Positions 52,701-64,000 are shown, counted from the stretch's first letter. The stretch is DNA of 64,000 nt from Anomaloglossus baeobatrachus (GCF_048569485.1 NC_134360.1:205381792-205445791); one strand, 5' to 3'. Notes: generated by a model from the letters alone, not told the origin. Translations and numbers: made by a program.

Positions 52701-55520
52701 GAAGGCGGCGGCCTTGGAGCCGGGAGGAGGTGACAGAAAAAATCTGTTTGGCGGGTGGACAGAATTCCATCCTGTAGCCATGGGAGATATAATCCCGCCC
52801 CCACTGAACGGAGACGTGTTAGAACCATACGTCGCCAAGTGGAGAGAGCCTGCCACCGACTAGGAGGAGGTTGGCGTGGCTAGATAGCTCGGAGGAACCT
52901 GACTAAGTGGCAGCATCTCCTGCGGTCTTCTGAAGACGCAGCTTCAAGCCAATTGGTTCTATGAACCTAGGCCGAGCTAGAGGACGATCAGATGGAGGAA
53001 AGGAAACCACCGAAACCTCAACTGATTCCTGCCCTGGACAGGTTCCCTGGTTTAGGTTTGTGGCAAGGAAGAACACTCCCCGCCAAGAGCTTCCTAAATT
53101 TCATCCAGTTGGTTCCGAAGAGACTGGTCCCACCAAAGGGGAGCCCAGCAAGGAACCTCTATAGAGGCATCTGCCTTCTATTTCCGAAGCCACAGGAGCC
53201 TGCGGATAGCGAGGAAAGTAGCCAAGACCACCGCCGTGCGGTGTACAGCATGGCAGACCTGGCAGAGGATGAAAAGACTGAAGTCTGGAAGTTCAGGCAA
53301 CCGCTTTGGGCATAGAGTCCCTGTGAGGGAATGCATCTCCTCTGAGGAGCCGTCAGCTACTGACATAACGGTCCGGGCTGAGCCACCTGAGGTGAATGAG
53401 CCCACTTCTTGACCACTATTGGTGGACAGGGGAAACACAGTCCTCAGAATCACGCTTCATGGGAAGCGACTGTCAGAGTGGACCCTGGGCTGGTCACAGG
53501 GGCCTGAAAACTGGAGTGGTTAAGGAACACACGTTGTGTTCACCTAGATAAGGTAACTCCGGCGGATTGAGGTCCAGTACAAAATTAATGTACCGTGGGA
53601 TCCTTATAGAGGTGCCGTCAGCCACTGATACAACTATCCGGGCTGAAAGTCTAGACACTGGAGTGGCCACCCTTGGCGAATGAGTACACTCCTTGACCAC
53701 CTTTGATGGGAGGGGGAGACAGGCAGCAGAACCCCGCTGTGGGATCTGCAGGACAGGCTGCGGGCTTGGACGCCTGAAAACTGGAGTGGTTAAGGAACAC
53801 ACTCCTCGTCTTGTTAAAGGTATACTGATGCCCTTCTGCCAGCGGGGAATACTCCCCTGATACAGGCGGATGGAGGTCCAATACAAGTATAATGGACGCA
53901 ATCCAATCATTCGCATCCGCGTCACCTACGGACGGATCCGTCCGAGCCCCTGGTAGAGACATCCTCCTCGTCCAGTGAGTCAGCTCGTAATCGGAGCTGC
54001 GGGACGGGGAGGATAGGGAACCCTGCGTCTCCCTGTCAGGAGGACGGGGTCTGTGAGCTTTGCTGAGCGAGCAGAAAACGCCCTGAGAAGGGGGCTGCAT
54101 GCTCAGCAGATGCCGGGACAGGCCGACCCCTGGAAAAAAGATTCCCCCAGGGGTCAGCCACCGAAACCGGAGCGGCTGGAGGGACCATGAATGAGCCTCC
54201 AAGCAGAGGGGCCACAGTGGTTATGAGCTCGGTACAGCCTGAGACTACCAGCAGTGGATACTAAAAACAGGCTGCAGCTTCGCTCTGTGAGACATGCTGC
54301 AGAGGTGGGGGGCTATGTCTAGAATGTCTAGAATACCCAAGACAGGGGTCAGCCTGGGGAGACTCCAGGCAGAGGCACCACCACATAACCATTACAGTGT
54401 GGGTCTGTGCCAGTTCAGGCAATATGAGCTTACATGCAGAACATGTAGTGTACAGCCTTGGAGCTTTGCTCCTAGTGTGAGACATGCTGCTGAGGAGGAG
54501 GTTCTATAATAAAGAATTAACTCCTTCAGAATGCCCTGATAGTGTAAAAAATTGCACAACCAGAGGTTGTGACTTATCAGGCCGCTATTATGAGTGCCCC
54601 CCGGGTTCCAAGCCTGGACCCCCAGCCATATATCCACTCCCTCTGCACTGCAGAGCAGCCAGCGCCGATCAGCGTACTAAGAACGCTAAGAAAATGGCGC
54701 CAGAGTGAGGGGGGGGGGGGGCGGGGGTTAACCCAGGAGCGGGAATCGGAGGGCTAAGGACATGTACAGGGGAGGGAATCATCTCCTAAAACGGAGTGTC
54801 GTCCCCTGTGCAGAGCAGCCGGCGGACGGCGCTACAGTGTCCCCCTGCATGACTAACATGCAGGGGAACAAAACGAAACTAGGCCGCGGCTGAAGCCGGG
54901 GCCTAGAGTTATACATGCGGCCGAAAATCAGGCATCATCGGCGCGGTACTCAGTAAAAACTGTGAAACCGGCCGGAAACACTGTAAAAAGCAGCATTATC
55001 AACATAAATCACTGTCCCCCCAATAAAAGCTCCACATTCTAGAAGGACCCTCTGAATAACGTCTCTATACTTAGCTTTGAGACGCAGGATCCAGTCCCTG
55101 GTGGGGTGGGGGTCCAGTGCTCCGTCCAGCAGGGTCCTGCCAAAGGGCTGCGGATGGAGGCCGGTCTCCTGCAAGGCAGTGAGAACCGAGTTGGCTCCAA
55201 CTTCAAGCCAGAGCCCCTAAGGGATGGTGAAGGAGCGCGGCATGAAGGGCTCTTGCCCTGAAGTCAACCTTAACAGCACTGCCGCCAGGGGAGTGTGAAG
55301 GGACATGCCGGGGGTCCAGTGGACCCGCTTTTCTTCCAAATCTTTAGAAAAAATGAAAAATCAAAAAAGGATGCATGTGTGTGTGTGATCCTCCTGACAC
55401 AAAGCATGAAACTGGCTAGGATTGGCTAGCAGGGGGTGTATATGCTAGGAGGGAGGAGCTACACGTTTTGAGTGTAGTAACTTTGTGTGTCCTCCGGAGG
55501 CAGTAGCTATACACCCATGG
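49766..55520 (-). mobile_element. DIRS-like retrotransposon, subfamily A, worn copy
   Basis: Right terminal repeat from 49766, internal region near 50100-50180, recombinase remains (about 50230-51200), RT/RNase H remains (about 51200-52860), ORF1 remains (about 52930-54485), left leader and left repeat to about 55520. Its two ends share a variant (GCTAGCAGGGGGTGTATATG), so they belong to one element. Many breaks; older than its neighbour. Confidence 0.85.
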
Positions 55521-55950
55521 TTCCGACATGGGAGACCCAGACCATGGGTGTATAGCTTCTGCCTCCGGAGGACACACAAAGTACTACACTAAAAAGTGTA
55601 GCTCCTCCCTCCGAGCATATACACCCCCTGGATGACCATATCCAGCCAGTTTAGTGCAAAAGCTGAAGGAGGACATCCACCCACAAGTAGAGATAGAGTA
55701 AAACCCGGAACAACCGGAACCTCTGTCTACAACAACAGCCGGTGAAAACACACGGAACAAGAACTGCCAACAGGCAACAGGGAGGGTGCTGGGTCTCCCA
55801 TGTCGGAACTATCAGAAAAAGAATTTACGGTAAGTAACAAAATTCTCTTTTTCTTCATCGTTCCTTATGGGAGACCCAGACCATGGGACGTCCCAAAGCA
55901 GTCCATGGGTGGGTAATAAACAGAAACTGCGAAGTAGGCAAAACCTAACT

Positions 55951-56934
55951 TCACAAATGGGCGACAGCCGCCTGAAGGATGCGTCTGCCCAAGCTCGCAT
56001 CTACCGAAGCATGAGCATTCACTTGATAGTGCTTCGAAAAGGTGTGCAGACTAGACCAAGTGGCAGCCTGACAGACTTGCTGAGCCATAGCCTGGTGCCT
56101 GAAAGCCCAAGAGGCACCGACAGCTCTGGTCGAGTGCGCCTTAATCCCCGGCGGGGGAGGCACCTGAGTACATTGGTAGGCATCGGAGATGGCCGACCTA
56201 ATCCAGCGAGCTAGGGTCGGCTTGGAAGCCGAGAGACCCTTGCGCTGACCTGTGGTCAGTACAAAAAGAGAGATGCACCGCCTGAGAGCAGCGGTGCGTG
56301 ACACATAGATCCGGAGCGCCCGCACCAAATCTAAAGTATGCAACGCTTTCTCAAAGCGATGCACAGGGGCCGGACAAAGGGAAGGCAATGAAATGTCCTG
56401 GTTAAGGTGGAAAGGAGACACCACCTTAGGGAGAAAGTCCGGAGTCGGACGGAGAACTACCTTGTCTTGGTGAAAAACCAAAAAGGGTGACTCCGAAGAG
56501 AGCGCAGCCAAATCAGAAACTCTCCTGAGAGAAGTTATGGCCACCAGAAAGACCACTTTCTGTGAGAGTCGAAACAAAGGAACCTCCCTAAGAGGCTCAA
56601 AGGGGGGTTTCTGTAAGGCCATGAGGACCAGATTAAGGTCCCAGGGATCCAAAGGCCGCCGGTATGGCGGAATGATGTGAGATGCGCCCTGCATGAAGGT
56701 GCGCACCTGGGCCAGTCGGGCGATACGCCGCTGGAACAACACTGACAGAGCCGAGACCTGACCCTTGAGGGAATTGAGGGATAGTCCTAGCTGCAGACCG
56801 GACTGTAGAAAAGACAGAATGGTCGGCAAGGAAAAAGGCCAAGGAGCATGGCCGGAAGAGCGACACCAGGACAGGAAAATTCTCCACGTCCTGTGGTAAA
56901 TCTTGGCCGAGGAAGACTTCCGAGCCGGAGTCAT
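55951..56934 (-). CDS. DIRS ORF3: tyrosine recombinase
   Basis: 327 residues from MTPARKSSSAKIYHRTW to QAAVAHL, the same length as at 11062-12045. Arginine in TSLRRVSDLAAL, HSTRAVG box and tyrosine in FSKHYQVNAH are present. The frame is also open upstream to 58806 across ORF2. Confidence 0.88.
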   Translation of the reverse strand: MTPARKSSSAKIYHRTWRIFLSWCRSSGHAPWPFSLPTILSFLQSGLQLGLSLNSLKGQVSALSVLFQRRIARLAQVRTFMQGASHIIPPYRRPLDPWDLNLVLMALQKPPFEPLREVPLFRLSQKVVFLVAITSLRRVSDLAALSSESPFLVFHQDKVVLRPTPDFLPKVVSPFHLNQDISLPSLCPAPVHRFEKALHTLDLVRALRIYVSRTAALRRCISLFVLTTGQRKGLSASKPTLARWIRSAISDAYQCTQVPPPPGIKAHSTRAVGASWAFRHQAMAQQVCQAATWSSLHTFSKHYQVNAHASVDASLGRRILQAAVAHL

Positions 56935-56969
56935 AGTGGAGATGACTTCAGAAGAAATGCCGGAAGCCG

Positions 56970-58862
56970 TTAGGATCCAGGACTCAAGAGCCACGCCGTC
57001 AATCTGAGAGCCGCAGAATTCTGGCGGAAAAACGGACCTTGTGAGAGAAGGTCTGGGCGGTCCGGGAGATGCCATGGCATTTCTATGGACAGACGAAGCA
57101 GGTCTGGGTACCAAGCTCGCCTGGGCCAGTCTGGAGCAATGATTATGACCCGACGGCCCTCCATCCTGATCTTGCGCAGGACTCTGGGCAAGAGAGCTAG
57201 AGGGGGAAACACGTAGGCCAGACGGAACTTGGACCAATCCTGAACCAGCGCGTCCGCTGCCAAGGCTTGAGGATCGTGGGAGCGAGCCACGTAAACCGGG
57301 ACCTTGTTGTTGTGCCGGGATGCCATTAGGTCCACTTCCGGAGTGCCCCACTTGCGGCAGATTGACCGGAACACTGCTGGATGCAGGGCCCACTCGCCGC
57401 TGTCCACGGTTTGATGGCTGAGATAATCTGCCTCCCAGTTTTCTACGCCTGGGATGTGGACTGCGGATATGGTGGACTTGGAGTCCTCCGTCCACTGGAG
57501 GATACGTTGAACCTCCAACATTGCCAGCCGGCTGCGAGTCCCGCCCTGGTGATTGATGTAGGCAACTGCTGTCGCGTTGTCTGACTGAACTCGAATGTGC
57601 TTGCCCGCCAGCAGGTGGTGAAAGGCTACGAGGGCTAGGAGCACAGCTCTGATTTCCAGCACGTTGATCGAGAGGGCTGATTCGGACGGAGTCCAAGTGC
57701 CCTGTGCCCGGTGGTGGAGAAACACTGCTCCCCAGCCGGATAGACTGGCATCCGTGGTGAGAATCACCCAGGACGGGATCAGAAAAGAGCGTCCCTGGGA
57801 CAGAGAGAGGGGCCGAAGCCACCACTGAAGGGAGCTCCTGGTCTGTGGCGACAGATTTACCAGCCTGTGCAAGGAAGAGGTCTGCTTGTCCCAACAGCGG
57901 AGAATGTCCAGCTGCAGAGGACGCAGATGGAACTGGGCAAAGGGAACCGCTTCCATTGATGCCACCATCTGACCCAGCACCTGCATGAGGTGCCTGATGG
58001 AATGACGGCGGGGCCTCAACAGAGAGCGCACCGCCAGATGAAGGGACTGCTGTTTGACTAAGGGTAACTTCACAAGTGCCGGCAGAGTCTCGAATTGCAT
58101 CCCTAGGTACGTAAGTCTCTGTGTCGGGGTCAGAGTGGACTTGGGCAGATTGACAAGCCACCCGAATTGAACAAGCGTGGCGAGAGTGAGCGAGACACTC
58201 CGCTGACAGTCTGCACTGGACGAAGCCTTGACTAGAAGGTCGTCCAGGTAAGGAATCACTGCTAACCCCTGGAGGTGCAGAACCGCAACAACTGCTGCCA
58301 TGACCTTGGTGAATACTCGAGGGGCCGTGGCTAACCCGAAGGGGAGAGCCACGAATTGGAAATGTTCCTCTCCGATTGCAAAACGTAGCCAACGCTGGTG
58401 TGAAACTGCAATTGGCACATGCAAATAGGCATCTCTGATGTCGATGGATGCTAGAAAATCTCCTTGGGTCATTGAGGCAATGACTGATCGCAGAGATTCC
58501 ATGCGAAAGTACCGCACCTGGACATGCTTGTTGAGAAGCTTGACATTCAGGATGGGCCGGAAGGAACCGTCCTTCTTGGGGACTAGGAAGAGGTTTGAGT
58601 AGAACCCTCTGAACCGTTCCCGGGTGGGAACCGGTACGATTACTCCGTTGGCCTGCAAGGATGCCACGGCCTGAGAGAAGGCGGCGGCCTTGGAGCAGGG
58701 GGGAGTGGACAGAAAAAATCTGTTTGGCGGGCTGGAGGAAAATTCTATCCTGTAGCCGTGGGAGATGATATCCCGCACCCACTGATCTGAGACGTGTTGA
58801 AACCACACGTCGCCAAAGTGGGAGAGCCTGCCACCGACTAAGGACGTTGCTGGCGCGGCCAA
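56970..58862 (-). CDS. DIRS ORF2: reverse transcriptase and RNase H
   Basis: 630 residues starting MAAPATSLVGGRLSHF, four bases after the ORF1 stop. RT boxes LVPKKDGSFRPILNVKLLN, FLASIDIRDAYLHVPI and IPYLDDLLVKAS, then RNase H boxes TTDASLSGWGAV and SDNATAVAYIN, and the same C-terminal region as the 9155 copy. No evident break. Confidence 0.9.
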   Translation of the reverse strand: MAAPATSLVGGRLSHFGDVWFQHVSDQWVRDIISHGYRIEFSSSPPNRFFLSTPPCSKAAAFSQAVASLQANGVIVPVPTRERFRGFYSNLFLVPKKDGSFRPILNVKLLNKHVQVRYFRMESLRSVIASMTQGDFLASIDIRDAYLHVPIAVSHQRWLRFAIGEEHFQFVALPFGLATAPRVFTKVMAAVVAVLHLQGLAVIPYLDDLLVKASSSADCQRSVSLTLATLVQFGWLVNLPKSTLTPTQRLTYLGMQFETLPALVKLPLVKQQSLHLAVRSLLRPRRHSIRHLMQVLGQMVASMEAVPFAQFHLRPLQLDILRCWDKQTSSLHRLVNLSPQTRSSLQWWLRPLSLSQGRSFLIPSWVILTTDASLSGWGAVFLHHRAQGTWTPSESALSINVLEIRAVLLALVAFHHLLAGKHIRVQSDNATAVAYINHQGGTRSRLAMLEVQRILQWTEDSKSTISAVHIPGVENWEADYLSHQTVDSGEWALHPAVFRSICRKWGTPEVDLMASRHNNKVPVYVARSHDPQALAADALVQDWSKFRLAYVFPPLALLPRVLRKIRMEGRRVIIIAPDWPRRAWYPDLLRLSIEMPWHLPDRPDLLSQGPFFRQNSAALRLTAWLLSPGS

Positions 58863-58866
58863 ATAG

Positions 58867-60294
58867 TCAAGAGGAGGCTACCTTAGTGGCAGCGGCTCCT
58901 CCGTTCTTCTGAGGACGCGGCTTCGTGCGCCAGCTGGGTTTTCGATCCTTGGCTGAGTTAGTGGACGAGGCTGAGGGCTCAGAGGATGACCAGTTAGAGG
59001 AACGAAACCTCGACTGGTTCCTGCCCTGGACAGGTTTCCTGGTTTTAGTTTGTGGCAAGGAAGTACTCTTCCCGCCAGTAGCTTCCTTAATAATTTCATC
59101 CAGTTGTTCACCGAACAGCCGGGACCCAGCAAAAGGGAGCCCAGCAAGGTACTTCTTGGAAGAAGCATCTGCTTTCCACTCTCGAAGCCACAAGATCCTG
59201 CGGATCGCGAGGGAATTAGCGGAAGCCACCGCCGTGCGGTGAGAAGCCTCCAGAACGGCAGACATGGCATAGGATGAAAAGGCCGAAGCCTGGGAAGTTA
59301 AGGCAACCATTTCGGGCAAAGAGTCTCTGGTGAGGGAATGCATCTCCGCCAGAGAAGCAGAGACTGCCTTAAGAGCCCACACTGCTGCAAAAGACGGGGG
59401 GAACGAGGCCCCTGCCGCTTCATATACAGATTTGGCCAGTAGGTCAACCTGGCGGTCAGTGGAATCCTTAAGTGAGGTGCCATCCGCCACAGATACAACT
59501 GTCCGGGCTGAGATTCTAGACACCGGAGGATCTACCTTAGGTGAATGAGCCCACTCCTTGACCACCTCAGGTGGAAAGGGAAAACGGTCATCAGAACTAC
59601 GCTTTGGAAAGAGTTTGTCAGGACAGGCCCTGGGTTTGGTCACAGTGGCCTGAAAACTGGAGTGGTTAAAAAACATACTCCTTGCCCTCTTAGGTGAGGT
59701 AAACTGGTGTTTTTCTACCAGAGAGGCTTGTTCCTCTGACACTGGTGGATTGAGGTTCAGTACGGAATTAATGGACGCAATCAAATCACTAACATCCGCA
59801 TCACCTTCGGTTAGATCAATGGGGTACATAGAGGTAGCGTCCGTGCCCACAGTAAAGGCGGCATCCTCGCCCTGCGATTCAGCTCGTGAATCAGAGCCGT
59901 GGGACGAGGAAGGAGAAGAGTCCCTGCGTCTCCGTTTAGGAGGACGGGGTCTGGGAACAGATGGAAAATCCTCTGTGAGCTCTGCAGAGCGAGTCGGAGC
60001 AGCAGAGGCGCCCTGAGAAGGGGGCTGATGCATGGTCAGCAGAGTCCGGGACAGCTGTCCCATGGAGTCGGCAAAGGACTGGGAGATAGCATTAGAAAAC
60101 GATGCTACCCAAGCCGGGGGTTCAGCCATCGGGGCCGGAGCAGCCGGAGGGACCACTGGGGAGACTCTAGGCTGAGGCACCACCATGTTAGAGCAGGCAT
60201 CACAATGAGGATATGTGCTCGGTTCAGGCAGTATGAGCTTACAAGCAGTGCATATAGCGTATAGCTTTGCAGCCTTGCTCCTAGTGACAGACAT
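58867..60294 (-). CDS. DIRS ORF1 (GAG-like protein)
   Basis: 475 residues starting MSVTRSKAAKLYAICTAC; an in-frame ATG 12 codons earlier is less conserved. It shows the CTAC...CDAC cysteine pairs, the basic patch KRRRRDSSPS, an acidic middle part (IDLTEGDADVSDLIA) and a basic C-terminus. Same design as 7705-9129. Confidence 0.82.
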   Translation of the reverse strand: MSVTRSKAAKLYAICTACKLILPEPSTYPHCDACSNMVVPQPRVSPVVPPAAPAPMAEPPAWVASFSNAISQSFADSMGQLSRTLLTMHQPPSQGASAAPTRSAELTEDFPSVPRPRPPKRRRRDSSPSSSHGSDSRAESQGEDAAFTVGTDATSMYPIDLTEGDADVSDLIASINSVLNLNPPVSEEQASLVEKHQFTSPKRARSMFFNHSSFQATVTKPRACPDKLFPKRSSDDRFPFPPEVVKEWAHSPKVDPPVSRISARTVVSVADGTSLKDSTDRQVDLLAKSVYEAAGASFPPSFAAVWALKAVSASLAEMHSLTRDSLPEMVALTSQASAFSSYAMSAVLEASHRTAVASANSLAIRRILWLREWKADASSKKYLAGLPFAGSRLFGEQLDEIIKEATGGKSTSLPQTKTRKPVQGRNQSRFRSSNWSSSEPSASSTNSAKDRKPSWRTKPRPQKNGGAAATKVASS

Positions 60295-63200
60295 GCTGCT
60301 GAGGTGGAGGCTCTGCAGTAAAGAACACACTCCTTCAGAATGACCCCCAGAGAGTGTATAAGAAAGTCCACAACCAGAGGTTGTGGCTTACCAGGCCGTT
60401 TTGTGTGCCCTCCGGATTCCACAGCTTGGACCCCCAGCAGGTTGCAGAGCTGCAGCAGCCAGCGCCGATCAGTGTGAGAACGCTGATAAAATGGCGCTGG
60501 AGTGAGGAGGGGGGGCGGGGTTCAGTCCAAGAGCGGGAACCGGAGGGCCAAGGAGAAATACAGGGGAGGGAAACATCTCCTCAGAGAGGAGTGTCCTCCC
60601 CTGTGCTGAACGGCCGGTGGGCGGCGCCGCACTGTTCCCCTGCATGACTGACATGCAGGGGCAGTGAAACCGAAAGTAGGCCGCAGCCGGGGCCTAAATT
60701 TTCACATGCGGCCGACAAGCAGGCACCCTCGGCGCGGTTCTCAGGAAAAAAACAGAGAACCAGCCGGAAACCACAGCAAGTTAAAAAACACACTCTCCCC
60801 ACAATAAGCGTACAAGGGACCCTTCAATAACGTCTCAATACTTAGCTTATGAGACGCAGGGCCAGGTCCCTGAGGGATGAGCACTCCGTCCAGCAGGATC
60901 CTGAAAGGGCTGCGGATGGAGACTGGTCTCCTGCAAAGCAGTGAGAACCGTGATGGCTCCCACTTCAAGCCAGAGCCCGAGGGGATGGTGAAGGAGCGCG
61001 GCATGAAGGGCTCCAGCCCTGAAATCAACCTTAACAGCACCGCCGACACAGTGGGGTGAGAAGGGACATGCCGGGAGTCCAGCTTGGACCCGCTTTTCTT
61101 CCAATTCTTTAAAATCAAAAATGAAAAATCAAAAATCAGATGAGAATGCATGTGTGTGTGACCTCCTGAAACACAAAGCATTAAACTGGCTGGATATGGT
61201 CATCCAGGGGGTGTATATGCTCGGAGGGAGGAGCTACACTTTTTAGTGTAATACTTTGTGTGTCCTCCGGAGGCAGAAGCTATACACCCATGGTCTGGGT
61301 CTCCCATAAGGAACGATGAAGAAAAGGTAGAGACCTGACCTATGGAGAGCTGTGGAACAGGCTGGACTCAAGGTTTGACGTCCACAAATGTCAGGAGAGA
61401 TGGGCATAAACAAGGATAGATACAAAAAGGAGGAGGGTTTCTCTGCTTTGATAATGATCAAAGAGCTGTTTGGAGAAACCATAAGTTCTTGGAAAAAGCA
61501 ACAGGGAAACAGATATGGAAATTTCCATGAGGTGTCTGCAAGAAAGTAGACCACCTCCACAGAGCGGTAGACTATCTCTGTAGACCTGAATCCTTTGAAT
61601 CCTTAGATATTTCAAGAACAGAGAATGATGGAAGGAAGAAGAGAATGGGTAGCGCGAGACACAGAGACAGTTGCTTAGTGTCACAGAACCTGGACACAAA
61701 CTGAGAGATCCCATAGTGCACTCTGGAAGCTTTCAGAGTGACGTCAAGGGTGCTTCACCGTAATTAATATGGAAGAGAAATGACTGAAGAGGCAACCACG
61801 TCTCCTGTCGAAGATTCTTCGCAAGTTAAGAAGTCGGCAGTCCGGATCTTGCTTCGGGAATATGAATTGCTGAAAACACCGCCACATCTTGTTCAGATCA
61901 TGAACAGAAGCCTGACCAAACCAGATAGGGTTCCATCTTGGCGAATAATGAGTGTCGTGGCAATGTCGAACAGATGCAGAGGGTGGCTTGACCGAAAGAT
62001 CCTACCAAAGGAGGATAGGCAATAAACGGCTCCGAGTCCCAGATGAAGAAGTGATAGAAGCCTTACCAATCCATCAGCTGTCCTGAATAGTTGAAACTGG
62101 AATAAAGTTCTCCAACTGAGGAAACTGGAGGTTATCATCACAATCTTGAAACAATTAAGAAGGTGATCTGCGAGGGAATTAAAGACGACCACTGCCCCCA
62201 GGCCAAGATTAGGTAACCGGGAAGGGATCTGTTACACCAAGGAAATTGCTAAGGAGAAGTGAAATTGCTCAAAAACCAAGAAAAAAAGTAGAGAACTTTC
62301 CTACAAAGAGAGGACACTTGCACGTGTGGATCGACACAGTGTGTTCTAGATAACTATACACCGGGTTGGAATAGGAGGCTAATTTGACCTGTTCAGATTG
62401 ATCCCGAACGAGAAGTGTGCTCTAGAGACTTGAAGATTCTTGACACGTGTTGATGAAAAGAGCCTTGAAACCTGTGTGACCTGGGTAAGGAAGACAGAGA
62501 TGCTCCTTTTACATGGGCTATTCCGATGACTTGAATATCGTAAAGATACTGGGAAGGTGTATAAGTCGAAGGGTAACATTGTGACCTAACAGGGAGGCTC
62601 CTGGACTTGAAGTGGTCTAAAAAAAGCAGATGCGCCGAGGCATGTTCAAATCTGTGAAAAGGAAGCAGGCGCAGGTTACTTGGAGATTACACCTAATAGA
62701 AGAAGTTCCATCTTGGAAGGCGTAGATGGACACACCAGCCTGTAAGCCCGAGAACCAGAATGGGACAGGGAGTACTGTCCTACCATTGGACCAGAGTGAA
62801 TGTAAAAGAAAAAACCCCGAGAGGCTCTTATAGAAAGGTTTCTTCTAGCATATTGGAGAAAACTGCCAAATAGATGACAGCGATGAGGACCCGAGTCCAT
62901 TTCAGTCCCAGATATGCGATGGTCTTGAGAATGAAAAAGGCAACGGATCCTCTGAATGCAGAACCAGTTATCTTGACATGATTCACAGCCTGGCAGATTC
63001 GCAATAATGAGGGAACTGTCAGCAGCTATAAGGAGAGAATAACAGAGCTACTCCGCCACCTCCTCCACGAGGTTTGACAGCTCATAGTATGGGACCCAAA
63101 AGGATGCCTGGCGCGGAAAACTGGACAGGCAGATACAGCTTTGTTGACAAGACCAGCAGAGAAAGCTGGGCAGGAGTGTTGACTCTCAGAACCTAGAAAT

Positions 63201-64000
63201 GCTGAAAAAGAATACAAATTCTTGCAGGAGATGAGGGTTCGCTTTAATGATGTTCAGGAACTGGTTCTTATAACCAAAAACTGCCCTGAGGTGTCCAACT
63301 ACCCGTTGAAGGGAAGGAAGACTGGCATAGGAAAATGAACAGGGACAGTAGCCAACGCAACCCGCAGTCAATACTAGGACTGACTCGGCTAAGCCTGCTC
63401 CCGCGGTTCACTAAAAATTCTGCATGTTGCTGTGTGCTGTCCAGCTGAGGGGTCACTAAACATGAGGGCCCTGAAGTGGTCAGTGGAGACAAGGCCAGAA
63501 TACGACCAGAGATGGGGAAAAAGGTGAAAAAAGAGAAGAGAATCCACTTCCACGAATTTCAGGAACCGTGACCTGTGGGGAAGAGGCTCTTGTACCTTGT
63601 CTGTGGATGATCCAATTTCTGTACCAAAGAAGAGCAAGTGCGGACAAACAGACATGGAAACTGAGGTAGTGAAATCGCTCGAGGTCACTTGGACCGCACT
63701 GCAATCAGTCATGTGGTCCTGGTGTATAGTGGATCCGACTCACTGGATAGTGTGCAGAGCACTTGGACCACTGCTGCGGACAGTCATGTGGCTTATGATT
63801 GATAGTGGATCTGACTCATTGCGGATAGTGGACAGCGGACAAGGCGGTTCTCAGTAGGTAAACGGTACATAGCTGCGGTCAAGGTCTGGATACCATTAGA
63901 GAAAGGGCATCGACAAGAAAACTGCCCTGGACTAACTAGTGTGCTTCATCCTCCCAGGGAGGGAAACAGGAGTACGCTCATATTGAGGGCAGTGGGAGCT

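Larger units (their letters stand above)
55521..61325 (-). mobile_element. DIRS-like retrotransposon, subfamily A, nearly whole
   Basis: A 5.8 kb copy joined head-to-tail to the 49766 copy, with both termini shortened at the junction. Left end GATGAAGAAAA at about 61325; internal region near 55800-55890; all three coding regions open. Closely resembles the 6658-12512 element throughout. It is young relative to the other copies by how little its frames have decayed. Confidence 0.9.
48875..64000 (-). mobile_element. Old DIRS fossil split by a later DIRS pair
   Basis: The right-hand part (48875-49765) shows a degraded internal complementary region (GGGATTTTACGGTGAGTACC) followed by AAAGCAGTCCCCAGGTGGG. 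This is in the same order as AAAGCAGTCCATGGGTGGG of younger copies. A recombinase-region match also remains (GAATGG...TTAATCCA). The part after 61326 still aligns loosely with the RNase H/RT region (for example near 62170 and 62410). It is far more worn than any other copy, with no long open frame, and extends past the window. It lies in sense orientation in a CC2D1B intron. Assignment of the far part is less certain. Confidence 0.6.

Noticed and set aside
61780-62025. 81-codon open frame as a missing CC2D1B exon
   Set aside because: No match to the CC2D1B helical or DM14 regions; it lies on the opposite strand inside the old DIRS fossil.
1-64000. A previously undescribed defence or gene-cluster system
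   Set aside because: All coding regions that can be recognised belong to two conserved host genes or to DIRS elements; the rest is repeat or unrecognised non-coding DNA.

Overview
This window is vertebrate nuclear DNA, most likely from a frog (Anura, probably a neobatrachian). It holds the last four exons of one host gene, the last eight exons of a second gene converging on it, and a very large load of repeats. The repeats are tyrosine-recombinase (DIRS-like) retrotransposons, many foldback and MITE-like DNA elements, and two tRNA-derived V-SINE copies. The species cannot be named from the sequence alone.

Host genes. On the + strand, 2845-5192 carries the end of ZFYVE9 (SARA). On the - strand, 48568 down to about 30190 carries the C-terminal C2-domain part and 3' UTR of CC2D1B. 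All splice phases across both reconstructions agree. The two genes are neighbours and converge in human too, which supports the assignment. Their 3' ends lie about 24 kb apart here, and most of that gap is transposon and satellite DNA.

DIRS elements. Two subfamilies can be told apart by their ends. Subfamily A starts AAAGAGAATTTTG and has TTCTTATAG in the terminal repeat. Subfamily B starts GAAGGGAATTTTG and has TTCTTCTAG. From left to right they are: a B copy running off the left edge (1-1452, +); a whole-looking A copy (6658-12512, +); a worn B copy (17280-23242, -); a composite A block (34405-43673, -) with two right halves, one left half and a terminal-only B derivative inside it; and a worn A copy (49766-55520, -) joined head-to-tail to a nearly whole-coding A copy (55521-61325, -). 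The last pair sits inside a much older DIRS fossil (about 48875-49765 and 61326-64000, -). Each better-preserved copy has the classic layout: left inverted terminal repeat, GAG-like ORF1, RT/RNase H ORF2, overlapping tyrosine-recombinase ORF3, internal complementary region, right inverted terminal repeat.

Other repeats. There is a TTAA-flanked 1.2 kb element in the last ZFYVE9 intron and a four-level nest of TWA-flanked MITEs at 23852-27574. Several long-terminal-inverted-repeat foldback elements lie at 28-33 kb, a diverged minisatellite with a V-SINE inside at 14.9-16.2 kb, two minisatellites (one strongly G-rich on the CC2D1B sense strand) at 43.7-44.8 kb, and a GT/TA/CA microsatellite at 47.8 kb. 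No bacterial-type genes, CRISPR arrays, rRNA or functional tRNA genes are seen. I found no clear new biological system. The best leads are a nested hairpin inside the DIRS terminal repeats, a DIRS end 24 bp from a CC2D1B splice site, and the unusual composite and terminal-only DIRS structures.
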